A stretch of DNA of 64,000 bases from Nageia nagi (taxonomy: Eukaryota > Pinophyta), in NCBI GenBank assembly GCA_050084985.1, contig JBITNC010000001.1, positions 207,142,001-207,206,000 of the forward strand, written 5' to 3'. Under the pieces are notes generated by a model, which saw only the letters and a list, made by a program, of their open reading frames with translations, did not search any database and was not told the origin of the DNA. Of the stretch, positions 38,496 to 51,630 are shown one piece after another (position 1 is the stretch's first letter; the number at the start of each line of letters is the position of its first letter). A program made the translations under genes and the position numbers.

Positions 38496-40216
38496 AATTA
38501 GGGAAAAGTGCATATAGTCCTAACTAGGGGCAATATTAGTTTCAACTAGGGGTAGTATCAGTTTTAGCTAGAGGTAATTTCAGTTTAACTAATGGCATGA
38601 TAAAACTTAGATGTCAAAAATTATAAGGCAAAAATTTTGAATTCAAAATCATAAAGTGCAAAATTATCCATTCTTAGGGTATGCAGGTAAGTACATGTAA
38701 ATTATATCATCTCAAATATTTTCATATTGGTTATGTTTATGATATTCATTACAAAATCTATTGTAATTGATGAATTAATACCACTATTACTTATTTAAAT
38801 ATCTAGTATAAAAAGTAAACATTGCATATGCTATTATTATGACTACTATTTTAAATAAAATTCATGTTTTACTAACAAAATATAAAAATTTTAGGCCATT
38901 TTATCTCTAAAAAATTGCTATAATATAGCATTATTGCATTGTATAGCCACATGTAAATGGAATATTGAATATCTAACTAGTTACTTTTTATTGCCAATTG
39001 AATGGATTATTTCTCTTGAAATGCAATTCTATCATTTTCATGCTATTAACAATGTGATCAAAGTGAAATTATGGATCCTTTCAAATACTCATACTGTTAT
39101 TATGGTTTTAAAAGATCAAAATGATTGATATCATACTTATATGAATTAAATATAGATGAAAAGTATATAAGATCAAAATTGGTGAAGTTATTGCTCATAA
39201 GGAAAAATTATGTTATATAGAAATGTGATTTCATGATCTTCATGATACAACATGTTTTTACTTGCATTGAATTAAATATCATTAAAATTTGCAAATTTGA
39301 TATGACTATTTTAATGCTGATAATAGTGTGTGTTTTATTATGAATTCATTCTAAATGGGGCATGCTATAAAATCTTTAAAAATATATTTAAAAATACCAT
39401 TATTTTACAAATATGCAATGATATAGAAATGATGAATAAAATTGCAAAAAAATATGATTACCAAATTCTATGAAATTCATGTTTTTAATGATATAGGTTT
39501 GCTTTGAAAATCAATAAAAATAGGCAATTCAATATGATCAAACATACAATGTTGATATGTAAGGCTAATAAATATTTGAATATATGATATTTTCATAAGA
39601 ATTAAATAATATTATTCAAATTTATGCTAATAAATATTTTCAAGGCCATGGTCACTCCAAGAGAAAAATCTCTTATAAATTATAGGTTATTCCAAGCTTG
39701 AGTCATTAAAAAGGATCTCATCAACTTGATAGTCATGGTTATTCCAAGCTTGGGGAATTAAAGAGAACCTCATCCTTGATCTTCATAGACTATGAGTTGC
39801 AATCACAATAGTAAATATTTCATGGTTAAATGGAACTATGAGTTGCATCAACCATAGTGACATAATGGATATCATATTTTTTTCATCCTTACTCTTTCAT
39901 TTGATTATTCTTTAATGGTATGTGATTTATATGGGTATTATATTGGTTTTTTCTTAAAAAGGTATTATCCAAGAGAGTAAGATTCACATATAGATTCTCT
40001 CCTCATACATGGACTTGAATTTTTGGCTTAATTCCCTGAAGCAACATGAGGAAGGGGCAATGCACTACCAAAAGGGGGAAGATAACATATCATACTCAAC
40101 ATATCAGTCAAAAAAAGGAAGTCCACTTTACTTTTTGAAATTTTCTTCTCTTCTATATACTTATTTGGATTATGCAATTCAAATGCTTTTCATTTCATAT
40201 CCAAAGAGAGGAAAAA
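38111..40216. other. internal region, non-coding
   Basis: No coding similarity. Contains the microsatellite at 38404-38496, a short twofold motif 'agttt.aactag.gg.a' near 38,525-38,580, and two 'ttattccaagctt' repeats (39,687 and 39,740). Ends in the polypurine tract. Confidence 0.4.
38404..38496. repeat. (AT)n(AG)n microsatellite
   Basis: About 70 bp of AT dinucleotides followed by about 24 bp of AG dinucleotides. Confidence 0.97.
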
Positions 40217-40954
40217 TGTAGACATCTAAAAATGATTTATTATTTGTTTAATAAATCATATTTATAATTTCTAAATGGCTTAATACAATATTACATATGT
40301 CAAGATAAAGTTGATATTACAATTCAATTCCATGTATTATATTAAATGCTATATCATTTATCATGGTTTATTTTAAAGTATCTTGAATATTACAAAGTTT
40401 ATATTATTGCTAGAGGTTATCCTTCATTCCTTTCTATGTCATTACAAGCTATATATATGAGTGGGTTAACCTCCATAGATCAAAACTCTTTGATATGATA
40501 AGATCTCTGATAGGTGGTTGTCTTCCATTATCTTCATCAAGAAATGATGTGTTTTGATGCTACCTATTATGAGAAATTATTATACTTTGAGCTCTAAAAA
40601 TTTCTATCTTTTGTGCATGACATAATTTGATATATCCTACCTAGCTAAAAACATGCTTCTCTTAGGTAGTTAGTGTTGTGCATCTTTTAGATCAAGGGTT
40701 TCAGATTTTAGTGGCAATAGCTATTGATTCATACATATAAAAATTCATCATGAGATCACCTCAAAATCTAATCCCAATCCTTCAAATATTCATTGCTATT
40801 TGCTTTTGAGGATTGTACGTGCACTTCATATCAGATGTATTCTTTTCATGTATATTTGTTGCATCTAATATAATGTACATATCTAGCTCTTATTATATAG
40901 TATATCATTTTATTTATTATGTATATTCATATTTTACACAATTTAGAGTCTATA
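40217..40954 (+). repeat. 3' LTR of the 36010-40954 element
   Basis: Starts TGTAGACATC. The first half matches the 5' LTR. The second half (about 40,600-40,954) has no counterpart there but aligns with the distal half of the minus-oriented LTR at 31588 ('cttttgtg', 'ttgaggattgt', 'ttttcat', 'tttgt'). This supports a full LTR length of about 700-740 bp. Confidence 0.75.
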
Positions 40955-41380
40955 GTTTATTTAAGTTTTTTAATTGGTTTATATGTTGAAAGTGATTGAA
41001 AGATAGTATGTATCAATGTTGATATACTAGTTATAAGAATATGTTTTATGATATATTCAATTACAAAAGGTTGAGTTAAGTTGAATTAACTCTTAATTTT
41101 TACTAATAATTAGATAAGTTTATTGGAATGAAAAAACTTTTGAATACTTTTATATTAATTATAGAGTTCATTAAGAAGAACTACACTTATGAATTGTAAA
41201 ATTTGTGATTATGATTCTCTATAAGAAATGAAGTATTGTACAAGGTCAAATAAGTACTTCTTAATGATTGTTTGTTCAATTAAATATTCCATATATTTTT
41301 GGATAAAAATCACCCTAAATTTATGTTATTTTAAAAAAAAACTTAGAGTAAGTTTTAAAGTGAGATATTGGTTTCTAACA
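40955..41380 (+). repeat. long LTR copy 1, last segment
   Basis: Aligns with 48,112-48,569, starting 'tttatttaag..ttaattgg' and ending 'gagtttta.agtgagata.tggtttctaa'. Ends in ACA immediately before a primer-binding-site-like sequence. Confidence 0.8.
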
Positions 41381-41382
41381 TA

Positions 41383-41395
41383 TGGTATCAGATAC
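41383..41395 (+). other. primer binding site, tRNA-Met-like
   Basis: TGGTATCAGATAC two bases after the CTAACA repeat end. It differs from the canonical TGGTATCAGAGC only near its end and marks the boundary LTR/internal of the long-LTR element. Confidence 0.6.
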
Positions 41396-42849
41396 ATGTT
41401 CAAACCTTGGACCTATGAACTAACTGCTTGCTATGAGAATGTGATAGGTTTAGTTATTAAATAATGTGGTAACAAGTATGAGTTATATTTGGATAAAAAT
41501 GGTAATATCTTATACCCCTTATTTGATTATGAATAATTTGAAAGGATTGGTTTCTAGAAATTGTTGATGTTTTACTTTATTGATAAATGTAAGTTGTCCA
41601 TTTTTAGATAAGTATTTAGCATATGCTTTCTTTCTATGCTATGATAAAATGGATGAAATGTAAATTTGATGAGCATATCATATATTGCTAACAATTTATG
41701 TATGCATTAGTATATAGGAATATGAGTATTGTATCTTGAAGGTAAACACTATGCATAAGGTTATGATAATAATTCAAGATACAAGATAAGTTATATTCTT
41801 GATTTTGAAGTTATTTATTATTTTTAATAATGAGTAATATAAGTTGATCAATTTGAGATGATTGATTTACACTAATATATTAGATTTAGGAATCTAATTT
41901 CAAGATAGTGTTCTTCATGGTTGTTGTTATCCACTATTTAGATGATTACTTATAGTCAACCTTAAACTCATATAGTTGTTGGTTACTAAGATTGAAAAAT
42001 TCACGTTTTCTATAAATAATTAGAAAACATGTCATAAATGTTATTTAATTTAACACTTTAGATGTTGAAACATGGAGTTATTTCAATTATTATTAGGTAT
42101 TTCTTGCTTTCATAAATGTAAAGTTCAAACTAATAGGTTATAATATTTAAACTTGAAAATTGTAGATGAGAAACCCATGTTTGATAAATTACTTAATTTT
42201 ATGAGTAGGTCTAGTAATATTGAGATAGTATAAAATTTTCTTTTGCAATGTTTATCAAATTGGTAATAAAGAGCCAATGTGTAAACTAAGTCTGCCCATC
42301 CTATTTTAATACAAAAAGATTAATATCAAAATGTTATATGAGTTTAGGAATCATAATGTTTGTTTCTAGCAAGAAAATTTTGAAATTATAAGTGTAGATC
42401 AAAGATTGGTATGATACACCATGCTTAAAAAAATATGCTATGATGAGAACTTTTCCTTTATTTTTTAAAGGACGCAATATGAAATATGTTTTTTAAGTTA
42501 TGAAGTCTTATTGCTATATTTATGAAATTATGTTGAATATTAGATCCATACGAAGTTTGATTATGAATAAATACATGTTAATTTGGATTAGCATAAAATG
42601 ATCAAATATATGCCATGAGATAGCTATGTTCCTTGGAACCTATGCTAAACATTGGAATATAATATGGAAAAGTTCTTTGAGAACCATTGACAAATGGTAT
42701 AGGAAGAACTTTCATAAGGTTGTTTATATAAATTTATTTAAGTAATTATCCATAATTTTTAAGGAAAAATTATTGATAGCAATTCATGGGATGTTCTCTA
42801 TTTTTCCTTGAGAGGAATATTATCGAAATCCATAGATAGACTAAAGTTG
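41396..42849 (+). other. short internal region of long-LTR element
   Basis: About 1.45 kb, AT-rich, without gag or pol similarity in any frame. If the long repeats are LTRs, this is a LARD-like (coding-free) element. Confidence 0.4.
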
Positions 42850-45800
42850 TGCATTGCTAAGTATAAACTCTAACATTCTAATACTTATTAAGATGTTATA
42901 TATTCATAAGAGGAAGTGTTAGCTAATATTTAAGACCATCATTGTTAATGTGTTAATCACATGGAATTTTGCAATGGTTTGATCTTGGTCCATATGAAAT
43001 CAATTAAGTGGTAAGGAATCTCGGCATGAGTTATTTCTTAATAAAATATCTAAGCTATGGTTATTTAAATATTCAAATAGTAATATTATTATTGGGATTT
43101 AATATCAAGATTAATCATTATAAACTAAATAACTATTACCTCTAGAATAATATCAATATTATAGTATTTATAGGAACGATGTATAAAAAATATTCTATGT
43201 AAAATTTTAAATAAAATAGTAATGTGAATAGTGAAACTTCACATTTGAATTGATGATATCTATCAATTATTGAATTCAATTACTATTCTTGAAACAAAAA
43301 TATTTTTTGATGAAAGAGTCTTTATATATTAAATAAAAAAACCCTTACACCAAAAACATGGGTGGAGTTAACACACCCCATAAGAGAACAAACTAACCAC
43401 ATGGGTTAGGATACTTTCATAAAAAACAAAGCAACATATTTAATAGCCTAAGGCCACCAACATCACAAAAAATCCATAGCTAATGATGTTTAAATATTAA
43501 TTATAGTTAATAATAATTTGGATTCTAAATATTAAGAATTTGATAAACTTGAATAATTAGATGATTAGTATATGAACTTATGATATGATCATTGGTCATT
43601 ATTAAATATATTATATTGGTGGTATTAAGCATTTGTTTCTTAATACTTAATGATTAATAATAAAAAAATGAATATTTAAATAATATGGCAATATATGATA
43701 TTTATGTGGATCATATTTATTTTAAAAATTCCCATGGCATAGAACATTTTCTGCTAATGATTTTTAAAAATGATTATTTCCAAAGGATGTGGATGTACTC
43801 CAACATTCTTGAAAAGAATGGAGTAGAATCTAATAGATTTTTCTATTAAGCTTCAAGATGCATGTATTACTAGTGTAGTTATCAAGAGAAGAAGGAATTT
43901 ATTTCTTTTTTCCCAAGAGATTTATTCCTATAGGGGATAACAAGGTGAACTAGGAGAAGAAAAGATATTCATTTTACAAAATGTATAAATACCCTATGTA
44001 GACATAAGACTCCTTAGCATGCCATTTTAGATTTGGAATGCATGGTATACATATTATTATATTTTTTTCATTTTTGTTTGATCAATTTTTGCTAGATGCC
44101 ATTGTTAGGATTAAGTACCATCCTTCACCAAGATTCTATTACATGTGTATCATGGGAGCCATAATGAGTACCAGATAGACACATACATAAACATAAAGGC
44201 ATAAAAAAGGAACACCAAAATTTAGTCAAATGTATAATGTTGAATTATTTTATTAGATTAAAATGATTAGAGAATATGCAATTCATGGATACAATAAGAT
44301 AACCTTAAACTCTTTAAATAAATGAAACACTTGGGAACCAACCTAGATAGCATAATCCTTTTGACTTCCTTGTTTGCATGACTATTAGCTATGTTAGTTT
44401 GTAGATATGCCCACATGGTGTTTGAAGATCACATATGAGTGTGGAATAGAGTAAGAACATTGATGGAAGGTAGCAAGATTTATTATAAATAAATCACCTT
44501 GTTGCATAAAGTGGAAACTAATGGTAATAGATTAGTGTTCACTTATCCAGGTTAAAATTTAGTAATAAAATTAAGGTTTTTAATGCCTCATCCTAGAATA
44601 ATCTTTAGAGTTGTGATGAGTATTTCATTATGAAATGAATATCACATTGTGAATGAGTTTATTACCAAGATTGTAACATGGTGTTGATTACTACCATATA
44701 ATTTACTTCTTATAGAACCTCAAAGGATACACAGTGTTAGGATATCTACAATAGGAAGATAGCTCACACCCATAAGCATTGGAGAAATATGGATATTTAG
44801 AGAGTCAATTAATAGGAGGATGGTAGTGGGAAATTTTTCTTCAAATACTATAATTGCATTATGTGATAAGAAAGAGACCAAGTATTGGGAGAACATTACC
44901 TAAGTAGCTTGGTAACGTATTTTAATTTTAATAATGGCTACATTAAAAGGAGGTTGAAGACTAAGAATTATTATATGGGTAACTATTTTTTCTTTAAACT
45001 TATTGAGAAACCATTATTTTAAATTATAAGTATATTAATATCTATGTTGGGTATCTTTCTACCAAGTTGATCTCCAAAGTTTCTATAAGGAAATAATGCT
45101 CTTACTTAACAAGCTTAGATAAGACATCATCTTGTAGAATGTAGCAAGCATTGAATCTATGAGTTAAAGAAAAATATTCCAAGTACTTCTATTTCATATT
45201 ATATATTTTCAAATACCTATTTAAGGAATAAAAATAAATTAGATGCTTTTAAATCTAATTAATTTTTAATATATTTTGATAACTTGATTTCACGATAGTT
45301 AGAATTATGGGTGAAAGAAATAGAGTATACAATATGTTTTATTCTATGTAAATAAAATTTTATATATATGTTTATTATTTGTAAATTGATTTAAAATAGG
45401 ATTTTGGAAAGAAAAATAAGTGTTGTAATATGATAACAACCACTATTAAGGGTATTATTAAAGGTACATAAATATATAGATATTGATAAAATATCCATGA
45501 TAAACACAAAATAATTTATATTGGCATAATTTATTTATTTTTTGGTATTTTATACTTGAATAATGTAATTAATGGTGCATCTTAATATTTATACTCTATT
45601 GCATTGTTCATGCTAAAGTGTTGTGGAAACAACTTATATTTTGATTTTGAGAGTGTTATGGAACTACTTAAAATTTGATGTATGGTGTTTAGGACATATA
45701 ATGTTATTTATGATATTTGGGAAACACCTACCATTTTTATATTATAGTGTTGAGAAGAAAAGCTTGTTTATTTATATTGTGTTACTTGATATGATTTACA

Positions 45801-46357
45801 AATTGATGATAAAATTATTTGAAAGTATTTTGACATTTGATAATTATTTAAAAATATTGTGATGTTGTTATCATGATATATAAGTTACATTATCATTGAC
45901 TTTGAGGTGTTGTGGAAATTATATCATTTTATGTTATGGTGTAGATGAATATTTTTATATATAAGTGTTAATTATTTATGATACCTAGTCACTTATTATA
46001 GGTATTGAGAATATCTTATTATATTATGGTATTGATATTAAAAATATCTTGTTATTGTTATGTATACATGTGCTTCTTTGGAACACTTGAATTATGTATT
46101 TTTATAGGTGCATGGAGCATCATGATGTGATGAAGGAAATGCTATAGAAGAATTTTACCATGACCTTATGGCAACTAGACTAGTTTGCATACGTTGTGAT
46201 TTATCGTAGTTCTTGTTAAAGCTAAATGGGATTTTTTATTTAATTGTAGGAATTATAATATTTATGCTAAGATAATATATGTTTTAGATTTAAGAAGATT
46301 ATAAATTTATAAAGGCATGTGTTTACAAGGAATTGTATGTAATATTGAAAATATTAT
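42850..46357 (+). repeat. long LTR copy 2, first part
   Basis: Starts TGCATTGCTAAG and parallels 21103-24299 plus 31391-31587 without the 7.1-kb insertion, which makes it the reference for that insertion's borders. It contains an extra segment at about 43,305-43,490. Confidence 0.8.
43309..43488 (-). mobile_element. possible 5'-truncated LINE remnant
   Basis: A segment absent from the paralogous copy. On the minus strand it ends in 'tataaagactctttcatcaa' followed by a T/A-rich tail, resembling the 3' end of a plant L1-type LINE. Short AAATATT-like sequences lie on both sides and could be a target duplication. No LINE protein motif is present, so a different insertion type is possible. Confidence 0.3.
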
Positions 46358-47287
46358 TATATATTATAAATTATGTAAATAATAAATATGAAGAAAAAAT
46401 AAATCCATGAAGTTGACACTTATTCAAATATACAGATAAATAAATGAAAAGTGTGTATATAACTATGATCTGCTAATCCTCAAGATATGGCAAGGGGATA
46501 TAGAGGACTAGATAGAATCAAAGAAAAACTTCTATGGGGATAATAAGTCATATGAAATCAAGTGATGATGTATCCTATATTTCAAGCTCTATATTCCAAA
46601 TGTGCATGATGCTAGTGATGTGCCAAATCTAGGATGCTGATGTTGCTAAACTTGTAGAATTATATAATGGAAAAAAGATATCATGTAATAATATCTCAAA
46701 GAAAAAAAAAATCTTCTAATAGATGGTGTTAAGTAATATTGTAAGTATGATGTATGGTAAAACCAACTATCAAAGAGATTTGATAGGGATGTCAACCTCC
46801 AACTCCTATATTTGTAACCTACAAGGAAATAGAAAAGAGTGAAAGTAGACTCATAGCAATAATATAATCATTATTGTATTTGAGATACTTTTAGAATATG
46901 AAATATGGTAAATAATATTGTATTTAATATAACACATGGCATTGCACTATAATATCAACTTTATCTTGATATTTGTAATATTAATTTTAATACTTTTAGA
47001 GAAATCTAAAATATGATTTATTAAATAAGTAATAAATTATTTTTAGGTATCAACATTTTGCCCCTCTTTGGATATGAAATGAAAAATATTAAAATTTCAT
47101 GATCTAAAGAAGTTTAAAGAAGTGAAAAATTTTTAGAGTTAGAGTAGGCTTACCTTTCATAATTCATATATTGAGTATGTTATCTCATTTGCCCCCTTTT
47201 GGTCTAGAATACCCCCCTTGTTTTTTGCTTCTACTAGGTAATCAAGCCAAATTGATATCTTGTGTGTGGAGTGACTTTTAAAGTACC
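46358..47287 (-). mobile_element. minus-oriented LTR plus 230 bp of internal region
   Basis: LTR 46358-47055 is homologous to 31588-32282 in the same orientation and at the same position in the long repeat. It is followed by 230 bp of the same internal DNA ('gcccctctttggatatgaaa') and then cut off at about 47,287, where a second partial copy of the long repeat starts. The shared insertion means the element was present before the long repeat duplicated, or that the two LTRs exchanged sequence. Confidence 0.75.
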
Positions 47288-48569
47288 TAGCATTTGGGAA
47301 ATATATTTATGTTTAGGAATATCATGTTATTTATGGTATTTGGAAAATACCTAGCATTTTAATATTATAGTGTTGAGAAGGAATCCTTGTTTATTAATAT
47401 CATGTTACTTGATACACTTTTCAATTTGATGATAAAATTATATGAAAGTATTTTGATATTTGATAATTATTTACAAATACTATGATGTTGTTATCATGAT
47501 ATAGAAGTTACATTATCATTGACTTTAAGGTATTTTGAACATATTTTAATTTCATATTTTGGTGTAGATGAAGCTTTTTTATTTATATAAGTTATAAGAA
47601 TTGAGAATATCTTATTATATTATAGAATTCGTATTCAAAATACCTTGTTATTGTTATCTATACATGTGCTTGTTTGGAACCATTGAATTATATATTTTCA
47701 TAGGTGCATGAAGCATCATGATGTGATGAAGGAAATTCTACAAAAGCATTTTACCATGACCTTATGGAAATTAGAATTGTGTTATATGTTGTGATTTAGT
47801 GTAGTTATTGTCTGAGCTAAATAGGATCTATTGTTCAAATGTAGGAATTATAATATTTATGTTATGATACTACATGTTTTATATTTAAGAAGCTTGTAAA
47901 TATATAAAGGCATGTATTTACAAACAGTTATATGTAATATTGAAAATATTATAATAACAATATTAGTAGGTATCATAATTACCAAGGGTTTACCTAGTGT
48001 GGTAATATCCAGGGTTTTCCCAAGCATTAGCTCAAATAATATGTTATGTGGAATTCTTTTGTGTTGTATATTATTCATGATTCTTTTATGATATATTGAG
48101 ATATGTTAAATTTATTAATCATTTATTTAAGTTGCTTAATTGGTTTATATATAGGAAGAGATTGAAAGATAGTAATTATGTATCAATGTTGATATACTAG
48201 CTATAAGAATATGTTTTATGATGTATTTGATTATAGAAATTTAAGTTGAAATAAATTTGAGTTTTCTACTAATGCTTATATAATTTTATTAAAATGAAGA
48301 AACTTTTGAGGAGTTTTATGTTAATTATAGAGTCCCTTAAGAAGAACTAAACTTATGAATTGTGAAATATGTGATTATGATTCTTTGTAAGAAATCAATT
48401 ATTATATAAGGTTAAATAAGTACTTATTATTGATTATTTATTCAATTAAATAATTTATATACATGAAATTTGAATCATTTTTGGGTTTTTTAATGGAACT
48501 CACACTAAATTTATGTTATTTAAAAAAAACATTAGTGTGAGTTTTAGAGTGAGATAGTGGTTTCTAATA
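47288..48569 (+). repeat. partial third copy of the long repeat with empty site
   Basis: 47,313-47,952 repeats 45,690-46,357 (and 23,820-24,299 plus 31,391-31,587). It then runs directly into the distal part (47,953-48,569), which in the first copy lies beyond the minus-oriented element. It thus preserves the uninterrupted state of the site. The junction at 47,288 shows a short 'tacctagcattt' shared sequence, consistent with unequal recombination. Confidence 0.75.
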
Positions 48570-49926
48570 GCAAGAATGATTAAGATGTGTACCTAGGCTT
48601 TTAATTCATAAAGAAACCAATCATGTGGAATAATATATAAATATTTACCAGATATATCACTCAATATGTAGAAATGTGGAGTAAGATCATCAAGATTGAA
48701 GAACACCTTGAAAATTAGATAGAATAATAATATAAAACTCTTGATGAAAATTATGAAACATATGCATATCCTGTATAATAATTACAAAGGTTATATGTAT
48801 GTTTCATAATATTCATAAAATATTTTCTATCATTACACCTCCTTATCTATATCTACACTCTATAATTGTACAATATTCATGAAAATATTTCAGTACTATA
48901 CTTCTCAATTCTATAATTAAAGAATTCCAATAATCAAATTTGAATAATAATTTTAATAGTTAGATATACAAAACATGGTCTAATTCCACCCAATAATAAG
49001 AAAAATTTTAATAATCTAAAACCATATAAAATGCAAAATATAAAGGAAAAAACAAAGCAATGATAGATTTTACTTGAAAATTAAACAATTAAAAATAACT
49101 AGATATTTAGAATAAATATTAAACATTTATGGAATATAAAAATTCTTATTCCAAAAAAGTGATTAAATAATAATATAATATGTACAAAATTTTATACTTC
49201 ACTAGGCCAATATATGAAATATTTCTAATTATCAAAATAATTCAAAATATTATGGTAATAATTACACATGATTTGTAATATTATAATACCTACATTTATG
49301 TGACCATAACTCATATTGGATTTGAGAGCAATACATTCAAGCATATGCATGTAATTTGTGTCTAATGTAAGGGATATAAAATCACTATACAAGAATATAT
49401 GATATGAAGTTAGCTTTTGAAATTAACTTTTATCTTAATATACAACTCAATACATATTCCATCCCATTTTAAGCCATTTCTAGTAAAGATGATAAGTGAT
49501 ATAACTTTGGAATTAATTAGAAACTAAAAAATAAATATTCAAATCAAATATTTGATAAAAATAATAGTAAACACCCTACATATTGATAAGATAAATGTTA
49601 GACATATAATATATCTTATATATTGCTTATAGAATTATTGAACCTACCAAATGTTCTATAGCTTCAAAATTAAGCTAAAAGAAATAGCCTTATTCTCAAA
49701 AGTTAAGTTTATATCATGGCATCACAAGGTTGATAGCCTAAGTAAGGAATTATTATGCATCCTTACCTCTTTGAAAGTTATGTTCTGGATAATTCAACTT
49801 ACACATAAATTATTGGTATTTTTATTCTTGGATAATGCAAAATATCATCAACCTATAAATAAGTTAGTTTTGAACATGAAGACTATGCAATGTATATGGA
49901 ATAATGTTACATATAAATACAATATA
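48570..49926. other. AT-rich DNA, nothing recognised
   Basis: About 1.36 kb without coding similarity, LTR-like ends or tandem repeats that I could see. The 92-codon frame at 49651-49929 resembles no family known to me. Confidence 0.45.
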
Positions 49927-50267
49927 TAGTTTCAATTATGATGAAATGATTCAAATATTACTTATAATACTACCACCATAACATTCAATTTGCAAGCACT
50001 AAGTAGACAAATATAGATGAAAAATTCATTTGGATATTCTCTATAGTTTCAATTATGCTTAAATGATTCAAATATGTTCTAAAATATCACTACTATACAA
50101 TTTGATTTGCAAGCACTAAGTAGATACATTCATATAAAAATTCAAATATAATCTATAATTTTAATTATGCTCAAATGATTCAAATATGTTCTACAATACT
50201 AATACTATGACATTCAATTTGCAAGCACCAAGTAAACATTTATGTAAAATGTGGAAGATGTATAATG
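49927..50267. repeat. three tandem units of 112-117 bp
   Basis: Units start at about 49,927, 50,044 and 50,156. Each opens with 'tagtttcaattatg' (or a close variant), followed by 'aaatgattcaaatat' and 'tttgcaagcac.aagta'. The third is slightly shorter. The array ends right before the copia LTR. Confidence 0.88.
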
Positions 50268-50274
50268 TAGACAT

Positions 50275-50684
50275 ATTAATTAAAAAATTTATTTTCACAA
50301 AAATTTAAAAATATAGCCTTGTACTCTAAGTTTTATACTCTCTATTCAAAAATGGAATCCTTGCCACATTTCATTAGTCCCAAACATGATTGTGTTTCAA
50401 AATAAAGTTTATAGTTCTAGATTTAGCATTTTTAGGGTAAAATGTTTAGCTCCCAATTTAGATTTAGGTATCACTATTTTGAATGTTTATTTTTATTAAA
50501 TGGTGTCTAACATATTAGGATATTTTTAATAATTTTAGTTAACTTTTTGGATTGGATTGTAAAAAGTTGTAATTATCTAAATACAATATATTTTTAGTTG
50601 ACTCTATATTTAGGATAGTCCAAATCCCATATATGTATATAAATATTTCATTTTTAATCAATGAAAGTAATATTCTACTTCTCA
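50275..50684 (+). repeat. 5' LTR of a copia element
   Basis: Same family as the LTR at 2789-3211, recognisable by collinear blocks. Ends TTCTCA three bases before a primer binding site. The start is estimated from the alignment because the TG is mutated. Confidence 0.75.
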
Positions 50685-50687
50685 TTG

Positions 50688-50699
50688 TGGTATCAAAGC
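50688..50699 (+). other. primer binding site, tRNA-Met type
   Basis: TGGTATCAAAGC, one base off the plant initiator tRNA-Met complement. Confidence 0.85.
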
Positions 50700-50814
50700 A
50701 AGGTTATAAGTTTTAGTGGGTTAGAGAAAAGCTTATTGGTGTTTGTAAGAATTTAGAGAAACTCTTGCAAAGTGTAAGTGAGGCCCAAGTTTTTTTTTGT
50801 GTTGAGTATTACAA

Positions 50815-51022
50815 AATGATTTCAAATAACACTCTACCCATCATTAGGTTCCATATGGAATACTATGAGTATTGTTCTATCAAAATGAAGAAACTACTCA
50901 TAGGAAAGGGGCTATAGGATATTATTAAGGAAGGATACAATGATCCAATAGACTATAACACTCTCCATCCAAATGATAAGATTGGTAAGAAGGAAGCTCA
51001 AAATAATAACTCATTTGCACTC
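50815..51022 (+). pseudogene. copia gag, N-terminal fragment
   Basis: Reads 'MISNNTLPIIRFHMEYYEYC' and then 'IKMKKLLIGKGL', stop, 'DIIKEGYNDPID': the 'F.G..YDYW...MK.LL...DLW.IV..G' opening of copia gag proteins. It begins about 115 bp after the primer binding site. It is cut at 51,022 by the next LTR insertion; the rest would lie beyond the right edge of this nest. Confidence 0.75.
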
Positions 51023-51630
51023 TATTAACACCTAAAAATGAATTTTAATTTAATTAAAATACTCTTTTAGGTATTCAAAATGACTTATTTATTTTATTAA
51101 ATAAATGCTCTTATCATTGTGAAAACTTAGCTACCTTTATATTTTATGATAATAGGTCAATTCACCATCATAATGAGCCTAAGGAGAATACGTAGCCCTA
51201 TACTTTTTACCTATAAAGGTGGAGGAGTTATGCATAAGTAATTATAATATAACTATAAATTCTTGATAGGTGCCAATATACTTGTGTCATTCTTAACTAG
51301 CATTTATTAATACCACCTATCAAATCTATATTTTGTTATACTTTGAGCTTTGCATTCCTATGATATTTTCCATCTATTCATATATGATATTTTGAGCATA
51401 AAATGTATGATGATGACATCAAGTGAAAGGGTGAGGTAATCTAGAAAGGTAATTGAGCGGTGTTGATGGGATCCTAGCACTAGCATTGGGTTGAGGTTAG
51501 ATTTATAGACTATTATTTGGGGAAGCTCATCATTAATCCTCTTTTGATAAAATATCACCTTTGTTCATCATGATAGGTAAAGGATAGGTTTGTATCTTCC
51601 ATAAATCCAATTTGATAGGTTAAGGTCAAT
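51023..51630 (+). repeat. LTR of a nested element, first segment
   Basis: Begins TATTAACACCTAAAAATG (TG mutated to TA), similar to the starts of the other TGTTAACAC/TGTAGATAC LTRs. The interior has 'ttattaaataaatgc' and 'ataccacctatcaa' motifs shared with the LTR at 36010. It breaks at 51,630 where the large gypsy element inserted, and appears to continue at 63,604. Confidence 0.5.

Larger units (their letters stand above)
36010..40954 (+). mobile_element. pol-less LTR element (TGTAGATACC family)
   Basis: Begins TGTAGATGCC and ends at a repeat boundary given by the uninterrupted paralogue near 48,105-48,125. Flanks GTTTG (36005-36009) and GTTTA (40955-40959) look like a slightly mutated target duplication. 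The 3' LTR is 40217-40954, preceded by the polypurine tract 'aaagagaggaaaaa'. The 5' LTR is alignable only for its first 380 bp (36010-36390); the rest has been replaced or deleted. The internal region shows a weak gag-like segment and no pol. Confidence 0.7.
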
